This document shows, one piece after another, positions 1-6,976 of a DNA stretch of 10,568 bases. Source of the stretch: UBA7656 sp040755335 (GTDB lineage Bacteria > Acidobacteriota > Blastocatellia > UBA7656); NCBI GenBank assembly GCA_040755335.1, contig JBFMAU010000269.1:1-10568 (forward strand). The letters run 5' to 3'. Under the pieces are notes generated by a model. That model made no database searches and was not told the origin of the DNA. It saw only the letters and a program-made list of their open reading frames with translations. Numbering within the stretch: position 1 is the first letter of the stretch; each line of letters opens with the position of its first letter. Both the position numbers and the translations under genes were made by a program.

Positions 1-1
1 C

Positions 2-2146
2 CATCATCGTCACATAGGCACTGAGCATTTATTGTTAGGCATATTGCGGGAAGAAAAATCGCGCGCCGCAGTCCTGCTCAATGATCGCGGGCTTCGGTTG
101 AGCCAGATTCGCGAAGACCTCATGCGCTCGCAGGCCAATGAGCGCGCTCTGTCGGCTAAAAAAGAAGCGCCGCATCTGGCCGAATTCAGCCGCGATCTTA
201 CGGAAGCCGCGCTCGCCGATCAGCTTGATCCTCTGATCGGGCGCGAAGCTGAAATCGAACGGCTGACTCAGATACTCTGTCGCAGGACGAAGAACAATCC
301 CGTTTTGATAGGCGAGCCGGGAGTGGGCAAGACGGCCATAGTCGAAGGGCTTGCGCAAAGGATAGTCGCGGGCGATGTGCCGCCTTTCCTCAGAGACAAA
401 CGCATACTCGCGCTCGATCTTTCGCTGATAGTCGCGGGGACGAAATATCGCGGCCAGTTCGAAGAGCGGCTCAAGACCATCATGCGGGAACTGATGGAAA
501 ATCCGCACTACATAATTTTCATCGATGAGCTTCACACGCTCGTGGGCGCAGGCTCGGCTGAAGGCTCGCTCGACGCGGCCAATATCCTCAAACCCGCTCT
601 CTCGCGCGGCGAGATTCAATGCATAGGCGCGACCACTCCGACAGAGTTTCGCAAGACTATAGAAAAAGATCGCTCGCTGGAGCGACGTTTTCAATCGATC
701 AAGGTGCCGCCTCCGACGGAAGACGAGACTATCAAGATTCTTCATGGGGTGAAGGATCGCTACGAAGTCTTTCATCAGGTGCGCTACACGCTCGACGCTA
801 TTGAAACGAGCGTCTATCAATCGCAGCGATACATTCCTGATCGCTTCCTTCCCGACAAGGCCATAGATATAGTCGATGAAGCGGGCGCGCGGGTTAAGCT
901 CAGAGACGCCAACCTCCCTGAAGAGATTCTCGAAAGCGAGCGCAGATTGCGTCGTCACACTGCGAATTTCGAGCGCGCCACTTACGAGCGCAACTACGAA
1001 CAGGCCAAGATATTCAAGCAAAGAAGAGAAGAAGAACTCGACAGGTTGGAATCGCTGAGGCTTTTGCACAATCTCGTAGATGCGCCGCTGCCCGTAGTGA
1101 CGCGCGACGACATAGAAGAAGTGATATCGCGCTGGACGGGCATTCCTATAACTTCGCTCAAGGAAGAAGAGAGTCAGAAACTTCTTCGCATCGAGCAGGA
1201 GCTTCACAATCGGATAATCAGTCAGGATCGGGCGATATCAGCATTGTCGCGGGCCATTCGTCGCTCGCGCGCGGGGCTGAAGAATCCCAATCGCCCTGTC
1301 GGATCGTTTCTGTTCCTTGGGCCGACGGGCGTGGGCAAGACTGAGGTGGCGCGGTCGCTGGCCGAGTTTTTATTCGGAAGCGAGCGCGCGCTTATTCGCT
1401 TCGACATGTCTGAGTACATGGAAAAGCATGCGGTGTCGAAGTTGATAGGCAGCCCGCCCGGTTACATAGGCCACGAGGAAGGCGGCCAGTTGACGGAAAA
1501 GATCAAGCGCAGTCCTTACTCGGTTCTTCTGCTCGATGAAATAGAAAAAGCGCATCCCGATTTGTTCAACATTCTGCTTCAGGTGTTGGAAGACGGCGCG
1601 CTGACGGATTCGCTCGGAAACTCGGTGGATTTTAAAAATGTCATCCTTATTATGACATCCAACATCGGCGCGCGATTCATTCAAAAGCGCGGGCAGGTGG
1701 GATTTCAGGCTTCCAGTCGCGCGCAGCAGGCTACGGTCGAAGAAGGAGTGATGCAGGCCGTCAAGCAGACCTTCAATCCCGAATTCATCAATCGACTGGA
1801 CGAGATAATCGTATTCGAGCCGCTTACGGACGATGACCTGTTCCGGATCGTAGGGATTTTGATCAGCGAGCTTAACCGGACATTGATACGCCGTCGCCTT
1901 CAGGTGCAGATGACCGAAGAAGCGCGCCGATGGATAGTCGAGCAGACCTGTCAGGATCGCAGCTACGGCGCGCGCCCGCTCCGCAGAGCCTTACAAAAGT
2001 ATGTCGAAGACCCGCTCTCTGAAGCTTTGATAGAAGGCCGATTCAGCGAGGCATCCTTGATAGAAGTTTTCCTCGACGGCCACTTGCTCGGATATCGCCC
2101 GCTTGAACTAGAAGAGATGGGAGACGCGCTGCTGGTCCAGCAATAA
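2..2146 (+). CDS. clpC: ATP-dependent Clp protease ATPase subunit ClpC (5' partial)
   Basis: Hexameric AAA+ unfoldase that feeds cytoplasmic proteins into the ClpP peptidase. The frame is open to the left edge and the first codons read HHRHIGTEHLLLGILREE, the second half of the Clp N-domain repeat, so the true start lies before the window; 714 residues are visible. Counting from the in-frame TTG at 32, D1 has Walker A GEPGVGKT (94-101) and Walker B IIFIDE (161-166). D2 has GPTGVGKT (430-437) and VLLLDE (498-503). A charged helical segment between them (about 300-345) fits the UVR/middle region that separates ClpC from ClpA. A VGF tripeptide (556-558) sits where ClpP-docking loops occur in D2. 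It ends 23 bp from the convergent peroxidase gene, with no clear terminator hairpin between. ClpA or ClpE are less likely. Confidence 0.95.
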   Translation, partial: HHRHIGTEHLLLGILREEKSRAAVLLNDRGLRLSQIREDLMRSQANERALSAKKEAPHLAEFSRDLTEAALADQLDPLIGREAEIERLTQILCRRTKNNPVLIGEPGVGKTAIVEGLAQRIVAGDVPPFLRDKRILALDLSLIVAGTKYRGQFEERLKTIMRELMENPHYIIFIDELHTLVGAGSAEGSLDAANILKPALSRGEIQCIGATTPTEFRKTIEKDRSLERRFQSIKVPPPTEDETIKILHGVKDRYEVFHQVRYTLDAIETSVYQSQRYIPDRFLPDKAIDIVDEAGARVKLRDANLPEEILESERRLRRHTANFERATYERNYEQAKIFKQRREEELDRLESLRLLHNLVDAPLPVVTRDDIEEVISRWTGIPITSLKEEESQKLLRIEQELHNRIISQDRAISALSRAIRRSRAGLKNPNRPVGSFLFLGPTGVGKTEVARSLAEFLFGSERALIRFDMSEYMEKHAVSKLIGSPPGYIGHEEGGQLTEKIKRSPYSVLLLDEIEKAHPDLFNILLQVLEDGALTDSLGNSVDFKNVILIMTSNIGARFIQKRGQVGFQASSRAQQATVEEGVMQAVKQTFNPEFINRLDEIIVFEPLTDDDLFRIVGILISELNRTLIRRRLQVQMTEEARRWIVEQTCQDRSYGARPLRRALQKYVEDPLSEALIEGRFSEASLIEVFLDGHLLGYRPLELEEMGDALLVQQ

Positions 2147-2169
2147 TCCGGCTCGGAAGCTTGCCATTC

Positions 2170-3489
2170 CTATTCGTTCAGCGTGTTCAAAAACGCGACG
2201 AGCAAAGCTATATCCGACTCCGAGATTTTTATCCTCGCCAGTTCTTCATCAGCCGCGCGAACGCGGCCCGCGCGAGCCAAACCCGCGAGCCTCGCTACTT
2301 CACCGAGCGCGCTTTCGAGCGTCGGGAAAGCTCCGTTGTGCATGTAGGGATACGAGAAAGCCAGATTGCGAAGCGTCGGCGTCTTGAATGTCCCAACCAT
2401 TCGCTCAAGAAACTCCGCGTCGCTCTCTCCCGCCCGACGCAGTGGCGAATCCGTCTTCACAAAATTCCAGTGACCGAGATCCGTGTATTCCGGCTTGTTG
2501 CGATGAGGAATCTCGCGGAATTGAACCGAAGGGCGCGCAGAGGCGGACACGCGCAACGCGGCGAAACTTCCTTCTCCGTGAAGGCGATCATATTCGCTCT
2601 GACTGATGCCTGTGTTGTGAAAAGAAAAATCCGTGAAAAGCGGTGGAGTGTGGCACACCGCGCAATTTCCAACCGATGCCTCGCCCTTGACGCGGAAGAA
2701 TATCTTCATCCCCCGGAGCGCGTCCGCGCTGAATTCCTTCGTGAGACGCAGATCGCCTTTCGATTCCATCGAAGTGATGCGCGCAATCATTCGCTCTGCA
2801 AAAGCCGCAGCCGCTTCTCCCTGAGCCGGACTGTTCGGCAATCCGTTGGCTTCGATGAAGCGATCAAAGGGCGAGTTCTTTTCCGTCTTCAGCGTCCGCA
2901 CGAAATCCGAAATCGCGCGAGCCACGAGACTAATCACCTCATCGCGCTTGATCTTGTCCAACTCCACGCCGTAAGCCTGACGGAACTGATCGCGATAAGA
3001 AGCCGCCTTCTCTTCCCCCTTGTCGTCGAGTACGACGCGCCATGCATGATCGAGAGCCTGCTCTTCTTCGCCCGGAAGCCATCCCAACGTGCGCCCTGAA
3101 ATCGTCCCGCGCACGAGTTCTTCCATCGATTGAAACTCGCCGTCGAAATGCAGTCTCGGCATCTCGCTGGAATCCAGTATGGTCGGCGCGTTTCGCACTC
3201 CGTCCCGGCGAGGGTCTTTCGAGCGCCACGCGACCCAGCTTCGAGCCAAAAAATCCGTGTAAGCGCGTCGGCCCTGCGGGTCTTCGTTGAACAGGTGACA
3301 ACTGCTGCAACTCGATTGCAAATCTCCATTGGGCGAAGAAAAACGATTATCGACAAAGAGCCTCGCGCCGAGTTGAACTTGGAGCGACTCATCTTTTCGC
3401 TGCCCCATAGTCCAGCCCGAGATTTGAGTGAGCAACAACGCGGCAAATGCAAGGAGGGTGCATCGCTTGATATGGGTCGAAAGTTTCAA
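2170..3489 (-). CDS. Exported di-haem cytochrome c peroxidase (CcpA/MauG family)
   Basis: Periplasmic di-haem protein, 439 residues, of the family that reduces H2O2 with electrons from small c-type cytochromes or, in MauG-like members, oxidises other substrates. Two haem c motifs are visible: CSSCH at 61-65 and CAVCH at 276-280. A conserved C-terminal stretch PYMHNGAFPTL (381-391) includes Met383 and His384, near the usual distal ligand of the high-potential haem. Residues 8-30 form a basic-then-hydrophobic signal peptide, agreeing with haem attachment outside the cytoplasm. The start chosen is TTG at 3489 because AGAGGA lies about seven bases upstream and the signal peptide begins directly after it; no ATG fits as well. 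It is monocistronic as far as seen, with 212 bp to the bactofilin operon behind it. Peroxidase versus MauG-like oxidase cannot be settled here. Confidence 0.92.
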   Translation of the reverse strand: MKLSTHIKRCTLLAFAALLLTQISGWTMGQRKDESLQVQLGARLFVDNRFSSPNGDLQSSCSSCHLFNEDPQGRRAYTDFLARSWVAWRSKDPRRDGVRNAPTILDSSEMPRLHFDGEFQSMEELVRGTISGRTLGWLPGEEEQALDHAWRVVLDDKGEEKAASYRDQFRQAYGVELDKIKRDEVISLVARAISDFVRTLKTEKNSPFDRFIEANGLPNSPAQGEAAAAFAERMIARITSMESKGDLRLTKEFSADALRGMKIFFRVKGEASVGNCAVCHTPPLFTDFSFHNTGISQSEYDRLHGEGSFAALRVSASARPSVQFREIPHRNKPEYTDLGHWNFVKTDSPLRRAGESDAEFLERMVGTFKTPTLRNLAFSYPYMHNGAFPTLESALGEVARLAGLARAGRVRAADEELARIKISESDIALLVAFLNTLNE

Positions 3490-3538
3490 CGCTGATTCCT
3501 CTTCTTTAGAGATGTATCGAAGTCGCGTGAAATCTTAG

Positions 3539-3570
3539 CAGTGGTCAGTGGTTAGTGGCCAGCGGTCAGG
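3539..3570. repeat. Short degenerate tandem repeat (GTCAGTGGT type)
   Basis: A 32-bp run built from variants of GTCAGTGG/TTAGTGG/CCAGCGG (for example GTGGTCAGTGGTTAGTGG). It sits just upstream of the peroxidase gene and next to the 112-bp inverted-repeat element. No gene or hairpin is apparent in it. It is probably a microsatellite-like intergenic repeat. Confidence 0.4.
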
Positions 3571-3581
3571 GTTATTGCAGC

Positions 3582-3693
3582 AGTCCTGGGGGCGCACGCT
3601 TCCAGCGTGCCAGACTTCAAATGTATAGTCATAGAAACCCCTATAGTCTTGACTGCGCGAGCAAGCGCGCAAGATGCGCGCGCCCCCAGGACT
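3582..3693. repeat. 112-bp element with 14-bp perfect terminal inverted repeats
   Basis: The ends AGTCCTGGGGGCGC (3582-3595) and GCGCCCCCAGGACT (3680-3693) are exact reverse complements. Inside lie a GCACGCT-tcc-AGCGTGC hairpin (3594-3610) and a TGCGCG/CGCGCA hairpin near 3655-3672. There is no coding capacity. The architecture is that of a REP- or MITE-like palindromic element that would need a transposase supplied elsewhere. It lies only 9 bp after the stop of the 132-residue gene, so its RNA hairpins may also act as a 3' end stabiliser or weak terminator. That role is inferred. Confidence 0.65.
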
Positions 3694-3702
3694 CTCGACT
3701 CC

Positions 3703-4101
3703 CTATAACTTCCACTGGCCGCAAAATATTCTGCTCTGACCGGGCGGGATTATTATCGAATCGCCGAAGGCGTCGCCGAAGCGATTCAGCACCAGTCCGT
3801 CTTCATTTGTGAGTTCTATTTCGTACTCGGCGATTTCGACTTCCTGCTTCGAATGGTTTGTGAATCGACAGAATACCGACAGGCTGTAGCGCGGGCCGAA
3901 ATCGAATGCGCCTCCCGCGTCCCACTCCCTCGTCCAGACGACCTGCCCCTGGCGATCCATCAGAACCAGATTGTATCCGGCTATCTTCAAAGAGGGCGGC
4001 TGTGATTCCACGTTCGAGTCAGCGCGCTTTCGCCTTATGAAGTTCGACAACGCGGCCACGAGGTCTTTGACTCCCACGGACAAGCGGACTCGACTTTCCA
4101 T
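3703..4101 (-). CDS. Hypothetical protein coupled to bactofilin (132 aa)
   Basis: I do not recognise the family. The ATG at 4101 overlaps the bactofilin TGA by one base (TGATG), the usual sign of translational coupling, so the two proteins are probably made together. A longer upstream extension of this frame is only the shadow of the bactofilin gene. Residues 1-35 are basic with a short amphipathic helix (VKDLVAALSNFIRRKR). From about residue 38 the sequence alternates like a beta-sandwich: KIAGYNLVLMDRQGQVVWTR, then YSLSVFCRFTNHSK, VEIAEYEIELTNEDG and SIIIPPGQSRIFCGQW. That pattern is reminiscent of FxLYD or immunoglobulin-like folds. There is no signal peptide or membrane segment. It might be a cytoplasmic partner or anchor of the bactofilin filament, which is inference from position only. 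Confidence 0.75.
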   Translation of the reverse strand: MESRVRLSVGVKDLVAALSNFIRRKRADSNVESQPPSLKIAGYNLVLMDRQGQVVWTREWDAGGAFDFGPRYSLSVFCRFTNHSKQEVEIAEYEIELTNEDGLVLNRFGDAFGDSIIIPPGQSRIFCGQWKL

Positions 4102-4520
4102 CACGCACCCTTGACCTTGAGCCTCTCTTCGCTGTCTTTCGATGGAATCTCTTCTGGCAGTCGCGCTTCCTGCTCCTGCCCCATTCCTACGGAGCCGTTG
4201 AAGACAGCGCCTTCTTCGACTAACAGCACGGGAGTTGTCATATCGCCGCGGACCCGGCTGGTCTTGTGAATCTCGATTCTCGATCTCGCATTGATGTTTC
4301 CCTCGACCGCGCCTCGAATGATGCACACGCCTACATCTATCTGAGCTTCGACCCGGCCCCCTTCTTCGATTATGAGCGTTCCCTTTTCGGATGCCACCTT
4401 GCCGACAACTTTGCCTTCCACCTGAAGTTTTTCCTCGAAACGGATATCGCCCATCACCGACACCCCTTTGCCGAGCAGGCCAAAGGCGACATCGCTCCCA
4501 TTGCTCTTGACCAGTTTCAT
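4101..4520 (-). CDS. Bactofilin (polymer-forming cytoskeletal protein)
   Basis: Bactofilins polymerise without nucleotide into right-handed beta-helix filaments that position cell-wall or envelope machinery, usually at the inner face of the membrane. The 139-residue protein shows the hallmark repeating hydrophobic/glycine beta-helix rungs from about 16 to 112: GKGVSVMGDIRFEEKLQVEG, then GTLIIEEGGRVEAQIDV, IIRGAVEGNINARSRIEI, VRGDMTTPVLLVEEGAVFNG. A short charged tail follows. The start is set at the ATG at 4520 because GGAG lies seven bases upstream; a longer in-frame extension to 4643 lacks bactofilin features. The length is typical of the family. It is the first gene of a two-gene operon with the downstream 132-residue protein (1-base overlap). 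No membrane helix is present. The assignment is secure, but the cellular role (shape, division, stalk or motility) cannot be read from sequence. Confidence 0.93.
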   Translation of the reverse strand: MKLVKSNGSDVAFGLLGKGVSVMGDIRFEEKLQVEGKVVGKVASEKGTLIIEEGGRVEAQIDVGVCIIRGAVEGNINARSRIEIHKTSRVRGDMTTPVLLVEEGAVFNGSVGMGQEQEARLPEEIPSKDSEERLKVKGA

Positions 4521-4800
4521 TTTCGATCTCCACATAAGAATTAGCTCACACGCCGCATGGATGTGATTAGTCAATGTGAGGGAAACAAGTGACGAGGCGA
4601 GGATCGCTGTCGGGCAAGAGTGATCCGTCAATTCGGCTGTCAACTAACGGGGCAGTCAGCTTTATATGCTCTCCGTCCCCGAAAGTCAAGGCTGGCCAAA
4701 AATGGCGCGGCTCATGTAACAACGCCGCTTGCCATCAATAGCAGTAGGAAGATTGGCAATGGTAAAGCCTCTGTCACGGGAGGAAATGAGCGAGCAAATT
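4521..4800. other. Intergenic region upstream of the bactofilin operon
   Basis: No convincing gene is present. The bactofilin promoter should be here on the - strand. TTGAC-type hexamers occur, but none pairs with a good -10 box at 16-18 bp, so I assign none. On the + strand an ATG at 4786 follows GGAGG by only two bases and opens a 31-codon frame that runs straight into the foldback element. This looks like chance or a gene start disrupted by the element. Confidence 0.5.
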
Positions 4801-4951
4801 CTCTTATTAACACCCTGCTTCAGCGGGGTGTATAGCGGCTGGCGCGATTCCTCCAACCGTTTCAACGGTTTTGCCGATTGAAAACGGTTGAAACCGTTCG
4901 GGAGAGTATCGCGTCTCTACCCACCTCGATGAATCGAGGTGTTAATGAGAG
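4801..4951. repeat. 151-bp nested foldback (MITE-like) element
   Basis: The left arm beginning CTCTTATTAACACC (4801) matches the reverse complement of the right arm, CTCTCATTAACACC (ending 4951). The homology continues inward over about 75 bp per arm (GGCGCGATTCCTCC against GACGCGATACTCTCC, then ACCGTTTCAACGGTTTT against ACGGTTTCAACCGTTTT), centred near 4876. Each arm also holds its own hairpins: ACACCC/GGGTGT on the left, CACCTCGAT/ATCGAGGTG on the right, and AACCGTT/AACGGTT units near the centre. There is no coding capacity. It has the form of a non-autonomous foldback or REP-doublet element. Confidence 0.65.
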
Positions 4952-5113
4952 GGTTTCTCTCTTCCTCTCAACTGGTAATACCGGTTTGTGTTCGACAATG
5001 ATTCTGGTATTGGCTAACCTGAACGGGTCAGCAGGATTTGAAAAGATGATCGAAGCTGAATAGCGTCATGCAGATTCATAAGCAGGATATCGCAAAGATT
5101 GCCGGATGATTTT

Positions 5114-5148
5114 CTCTGCGTAAACTCTGCGTCTCTGCGTCTCTGCGT
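5114..5148 (+). repeat. CTCTGCGT octamer repeat (four copies)
   Basis: CTCTGCGT occurs at 5114-5121, 5125-5132, 5133-5140 and 5141-5148. The last three are contiguous and the first is separated by AAA. It lies about 80 bp upstream of the regulator's likely start. No function is evident; it resembles dispersed simple repeats rather than an operator because it is not palindromic. Confidence 0.55.
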
Positions 5149-5226
5149 CAGGAACCCCTCTCGTTCCCCATGTATTTGCAGGATGCTGAAAAGCCTGATC
5201 CATCTATCAACGCAATCGAGAATGGT

Positions 5227-5988
5227 ATGACCGATTCAAATGCGAACATCTTCAAAGCCATAGACTCGGAGCGAAGCGGCACGACATCCGAGGGAGTCGT
5301 CGTCCGGTTTCGAGAGATGATCCAGCGCGGCGAACTCAGACCGGGCGACCGGTTGCCGCCTGAGCGCGATCTTGCAAAGCTGCTCGGAGTCTCCCGCCCT
5401 ACGTTGCGCGCGGGCATTCGTTCTCTTGCCGCTGTAGGCATCATTCAGTCGCGACAGGGAGCAGGCACTTTCGTCGTTGACGCTGAAGGCCCGCCGTCGC
5501 TCGACAGCAGCCCTTTGCGTTTGATGGCGGCTCTTCACGGATTCACTACGGCAGAGATGTTCGAAGCGCGATTATCAATCGAGATGGCTATCGCGGGGCT
5601 TGCGGCAGAGCGCGCGACGGGCGATCAGATGGCCTCGATGGCTGAAGAGTTGGCAGGGATGTACGCTTCGCTCGACGACCCTGAGCAATATCTCGTTCAC
5701 GACATGCATTTTCATCAGATGGTAGCCGCCGCATCGGGCAACCGCATACTTACTGCGCTGATGAACATGGTGGCGACGATTTTATTTGATGTGCGAAGCA
5801 AGACGGTCAAGCGAGCGAAAGACCTTAAAGAATCGGCGGAAATGCACCGGAATATTTATCGAGCTATCCGTGACCGCAATCCAGAATCAGCGCGACAGGC
5901 GATGCGCGATCACCTGTTGCTCGCTCAGAAGGCGCAGGAATCAGAAGAAGAAGAGACCGCAAGCAACGGAGCGGATGGAAAAGCGTAA
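5227..5988 (+). CDS. GntR-family transcriptional regulator, FadR/FCD subfamily
   Basis: Cytoplasmic DNA-binding repressor or activator that senses a small carboxylate or sugar acid. The N-terminal winged helix holds the canonical GELRPGDRLPPERDLAKLLG and SRPTLRAGIRSLAAVGII, then the wing RQGAGTFVV. Residues are numbered from the alternative ATG at 5170. The C-terminal FCD helical domain carries the four metal ligands Asp178, His182 (HDMHFH), His226 (EMHRN) and His248 (RDHLL), so an effector- or metal-binding pocket is intact. I chose ATG 5227 (253 residues, usual family length) because GAG sits six bases upstream. The 19-residue extension from 5170 is AT-richer and has its AGGAA 15 bases away. 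Its stop is 5 bp from the convergent nucleotidyltransferase gene. Family members such as UxuR, KdgR and LldR regulate sugar-acid genes; control of kdgK-eda here is only a guess. Confidence 0.9.
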   Translation: MTDSNANIFKAIDSERSGTTSEGVVVRFREMIQRGELRPGDRLPPERDLAKLLGVSRPTLRAGIRSLAAVGIIQSRQGAGTFVVDAEGPPSLDSSPLRLMAALHGFTTAEMFEARLSIEMAIAGLAAERATGDQMASMAEELAGMYASLDDPEQYLVHDMHFHQMVAAASGNRILTALMNMVATILFDVRSKTVKRAKDLKESAEMHRNIYRAIRDRNPESARQAMRDHLLLAQKAQESEEEETASNGADGKA

Positions 5989-5993
5989 GGCTG

Positions 5994-6587
5994 TCATTCT
6001 CCACTTTCATCTCTGGCCTTCATAACATCAGCTTCCAGAAACAAGTTTTCCATATGGGCCAGCGGCCAGAAGGCGAAGCGTCCGAACAGGTCGTTGATAT
6101 GTTGCTTGACCAGCGCGCGGTCGACCAATCCTTCTTCTCTGAGCAGCCATAGAAGATCGATTTGATCCTTACCGCGGCCTGCCGGATATTTCAGGATGAC
6201 CATCCATTCAGGAGTGATGATCGGCATCCCGTCTTCGGTCGATGTAGCTCCGGCCAGCGCCGCTTTATACACTTCCTGCTTGTCATCATCACGGATGATC
6301 CAATCGACATCTATCTTCTTTTCGCTCCCGGCCTGTATCTGATAGGTTTCGCCGCCCATCTGCAATTTCTTGCTGGCTGGCAGCGGCAATCTCTCCGCCG
6401 CTATGAAATCCACATCCACTGTGGCGCGTGTAAAGCCGTAGACGTGCATTGCCAAGCCCCCACATAGAGCGCAATCAATCTTTTGCTTCATCGCCTCTTT
6501 TACTATCTCGTTAGCAGCGATCAAGCCTTCTTCGGTGGAGATGGATTGAGTGGCCGATGATGTTTTGTACTGTTTGCGTTTGACCAT
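5994..6587 (-). CDS. Nucleotidyltransferase-fold protein (AbiEii/MNT-like)
   Basis: A 197-residue protein with the minimal nucleotidyltransferase core. CGGLAMHVYGFTRATVDVDF (42-61) gives the GG motif plus Arg54 and the metal-binding pair Asp58/Asp60. KKIDVDWII (90-98) supplies a third acidic position, Asp93 or Asp95. KYPAGRGKDQIDLLWLL (133-149) matches the conserved K-A-R-KD-D segment of AbiEii-type proteins. Such proteins transfer nucleotides to RNA or protein, and several are toxins of toxin-antitoxin or phage-abortive systems; others have no known role. No AbiEi-like antitoxin is adjacent. The ATG at 6587 has no clear Shine-Dalgarno and lies inside a 45-codon upstream ORF in another frame, so translation may depend on that ORF. 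Convergent with the GntR gene. The fold call is firm, the toxin role is not. Confidence 0.82.
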   Translation of the reverse strand: MVKRKQYKTSSATQSISTEEGLIAANEIVKEAMKQKIDCALCGGLAMHVYGFTRATVDVDFIAAERLPLPASKKLQMGGETYQIQAGSEKKIDVDWIIRDDDKQEVYKAALAGATSTEDGMPIITPEWMVILKYPAGRGKDQIDLLWLLREEGLVDRALVKQHINDLFGRFAFWPLAHMENLFLEADVMKARDESGE

Positions 6588-6658
6588 AAGTTTTCGCCGC
6601 TTTCCCTGAAGGTGCTATCGTAGTATTCCAATCGGCTGATGATTTCCTGCATATCCAT
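6521..6658 (-). pseudogene. 45-codon ORF resembling the start of a DUF1186-type protein
   Basis: It begins MDMQEIISRLEYYDSTFRES and runs to TGA at 6521, overlapping the nucleotidyltransferase start by 67 bases in another frame. From memory, the first 17 residues resemble the N-terminus of DUF1186 proteins (pattern EEII..LEYY.GTFPREAL), after which similarity stops and the rest is low-information (NANSTKHHRPLNPSPPKKA). This suggests a gene truncated by a deletion or rearrangement, whose promoter and start now serve as a leader for the nucleotidyltransferase. A promoter-like sequence sits directly upstream so that transcription would begin at or beside the ATG. Alternatively it is a genuine short leader peptide. 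It is too short to be sure. Confidence 0.4.
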
Positions 6659-6665
6659 AGCCGTC

Positions 6666-6694
6666 AATATACAAAGCTCGTCTGGAATCTTCAA
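6666..6694 (-). promoter_or_regulatory. Sigma-70-like promoter for the nucleotidyltransferase unit
   Basis: Reading the - strand: TTGAAG (6694-6689), a 17-bp spacer, then TATATT (6671-6666), with 4/6 and 5/6 matches to the consensus boxes. The ATG at 6658 begins 8 bases after the -10 box, where transcription would start, so the message would be leaderless or almost so. This is a prediction from sequence only. Confidence 0.4.
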
Positions 6695-6799
6695 ACGCAA
6701 CGACTCATGAGATTTGCATCGGTTTGAGTGCAGCCTGTGAGTGTTTAACGCCTCGCATCAGCAGGCGTGTGATTCGCTTCGCGCGCTCCGCTGGACGTA

Positions 6800-6967
6800 C
6801 TATCCCCACCAATCATTGACTGTCTTGTAGTACACCGAACAAATCGTCTCCACTTCTTCATCTGTAATTCGGTCTTTCAACACAACCCTGAGTATGACTC
6901 CGAGCAATTGTATGGGCGTTACTTCTATGCCTTTCCGCCCGTTGCCGTTCTCCGTTACCTCCCCCAT
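6800..6967 (-). CDS. Small hypothetical protein (55 aa)
   Basis: Not a recognised family. The frame reads MGEVTENGNGRKGIEVTP, then IQLLGVILRVVLKDRITDEE and VETICSVYYKTVNDWWG, ending TAG. The composition is protein-like: a hydrophobic helix (19-30), an acidic helix (34-45) and an aromatic end with two Trp. It is probably a small helical cytoplasmic protein. It has no Shine-Dalgarno, but a promoter-like pair (TTGAAC, 17 bp, TATACT) lies 9 bases before the ATG, so a leaderless transcript is likely. It is divergent from the XRE regulator gene and shares an 80-bp control region containing three palindromic units, which suggests that the regulator governs it. A chance ORF remains possible because of the short length. 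Confidence 0.5.
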   Translation of the reverse strand: MGEVTENGNGRKGIEVTPIQLLGVILRVVLKDRITDEEVETICSVYYKTVNDWWG

Positions 6968-6976
6968 AGGGAGTGA

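Noticed and set aside
35..1207. 390-codon - strand frame opposite clpC
   Set aside because: Antisense shadow of conserved AAA+ coding sequence, with no domain of its own.
2161..3099. 312-codon + strand frame opposite the peroxidase gene
   Set aside because: It is the antisense shadow of a gene with two haem motifs; its product is Arg-rich and resembles nothing.
4102..4533. N-terminal extension of the 132-residue gene across the bactofilin gene
   Set aside because: The extension is a frame-shadow of bactofilin (Arg/Gly-rich, low complexity); the TGATG start at 4101 is far better.
4786..4881. 31-codon + strand ORF starting MSEQILLLTP after GGGAGGAA
   Set aside because: The ribosome-binding site is only two bases from the ATG and nearly all codons lie in the foldback element; probably chance.
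5038..5066. TTGAAA-17-TAGCGT as promoter of the GntR gene
   Set aside because: The -10 match is only three of six; not better than background.
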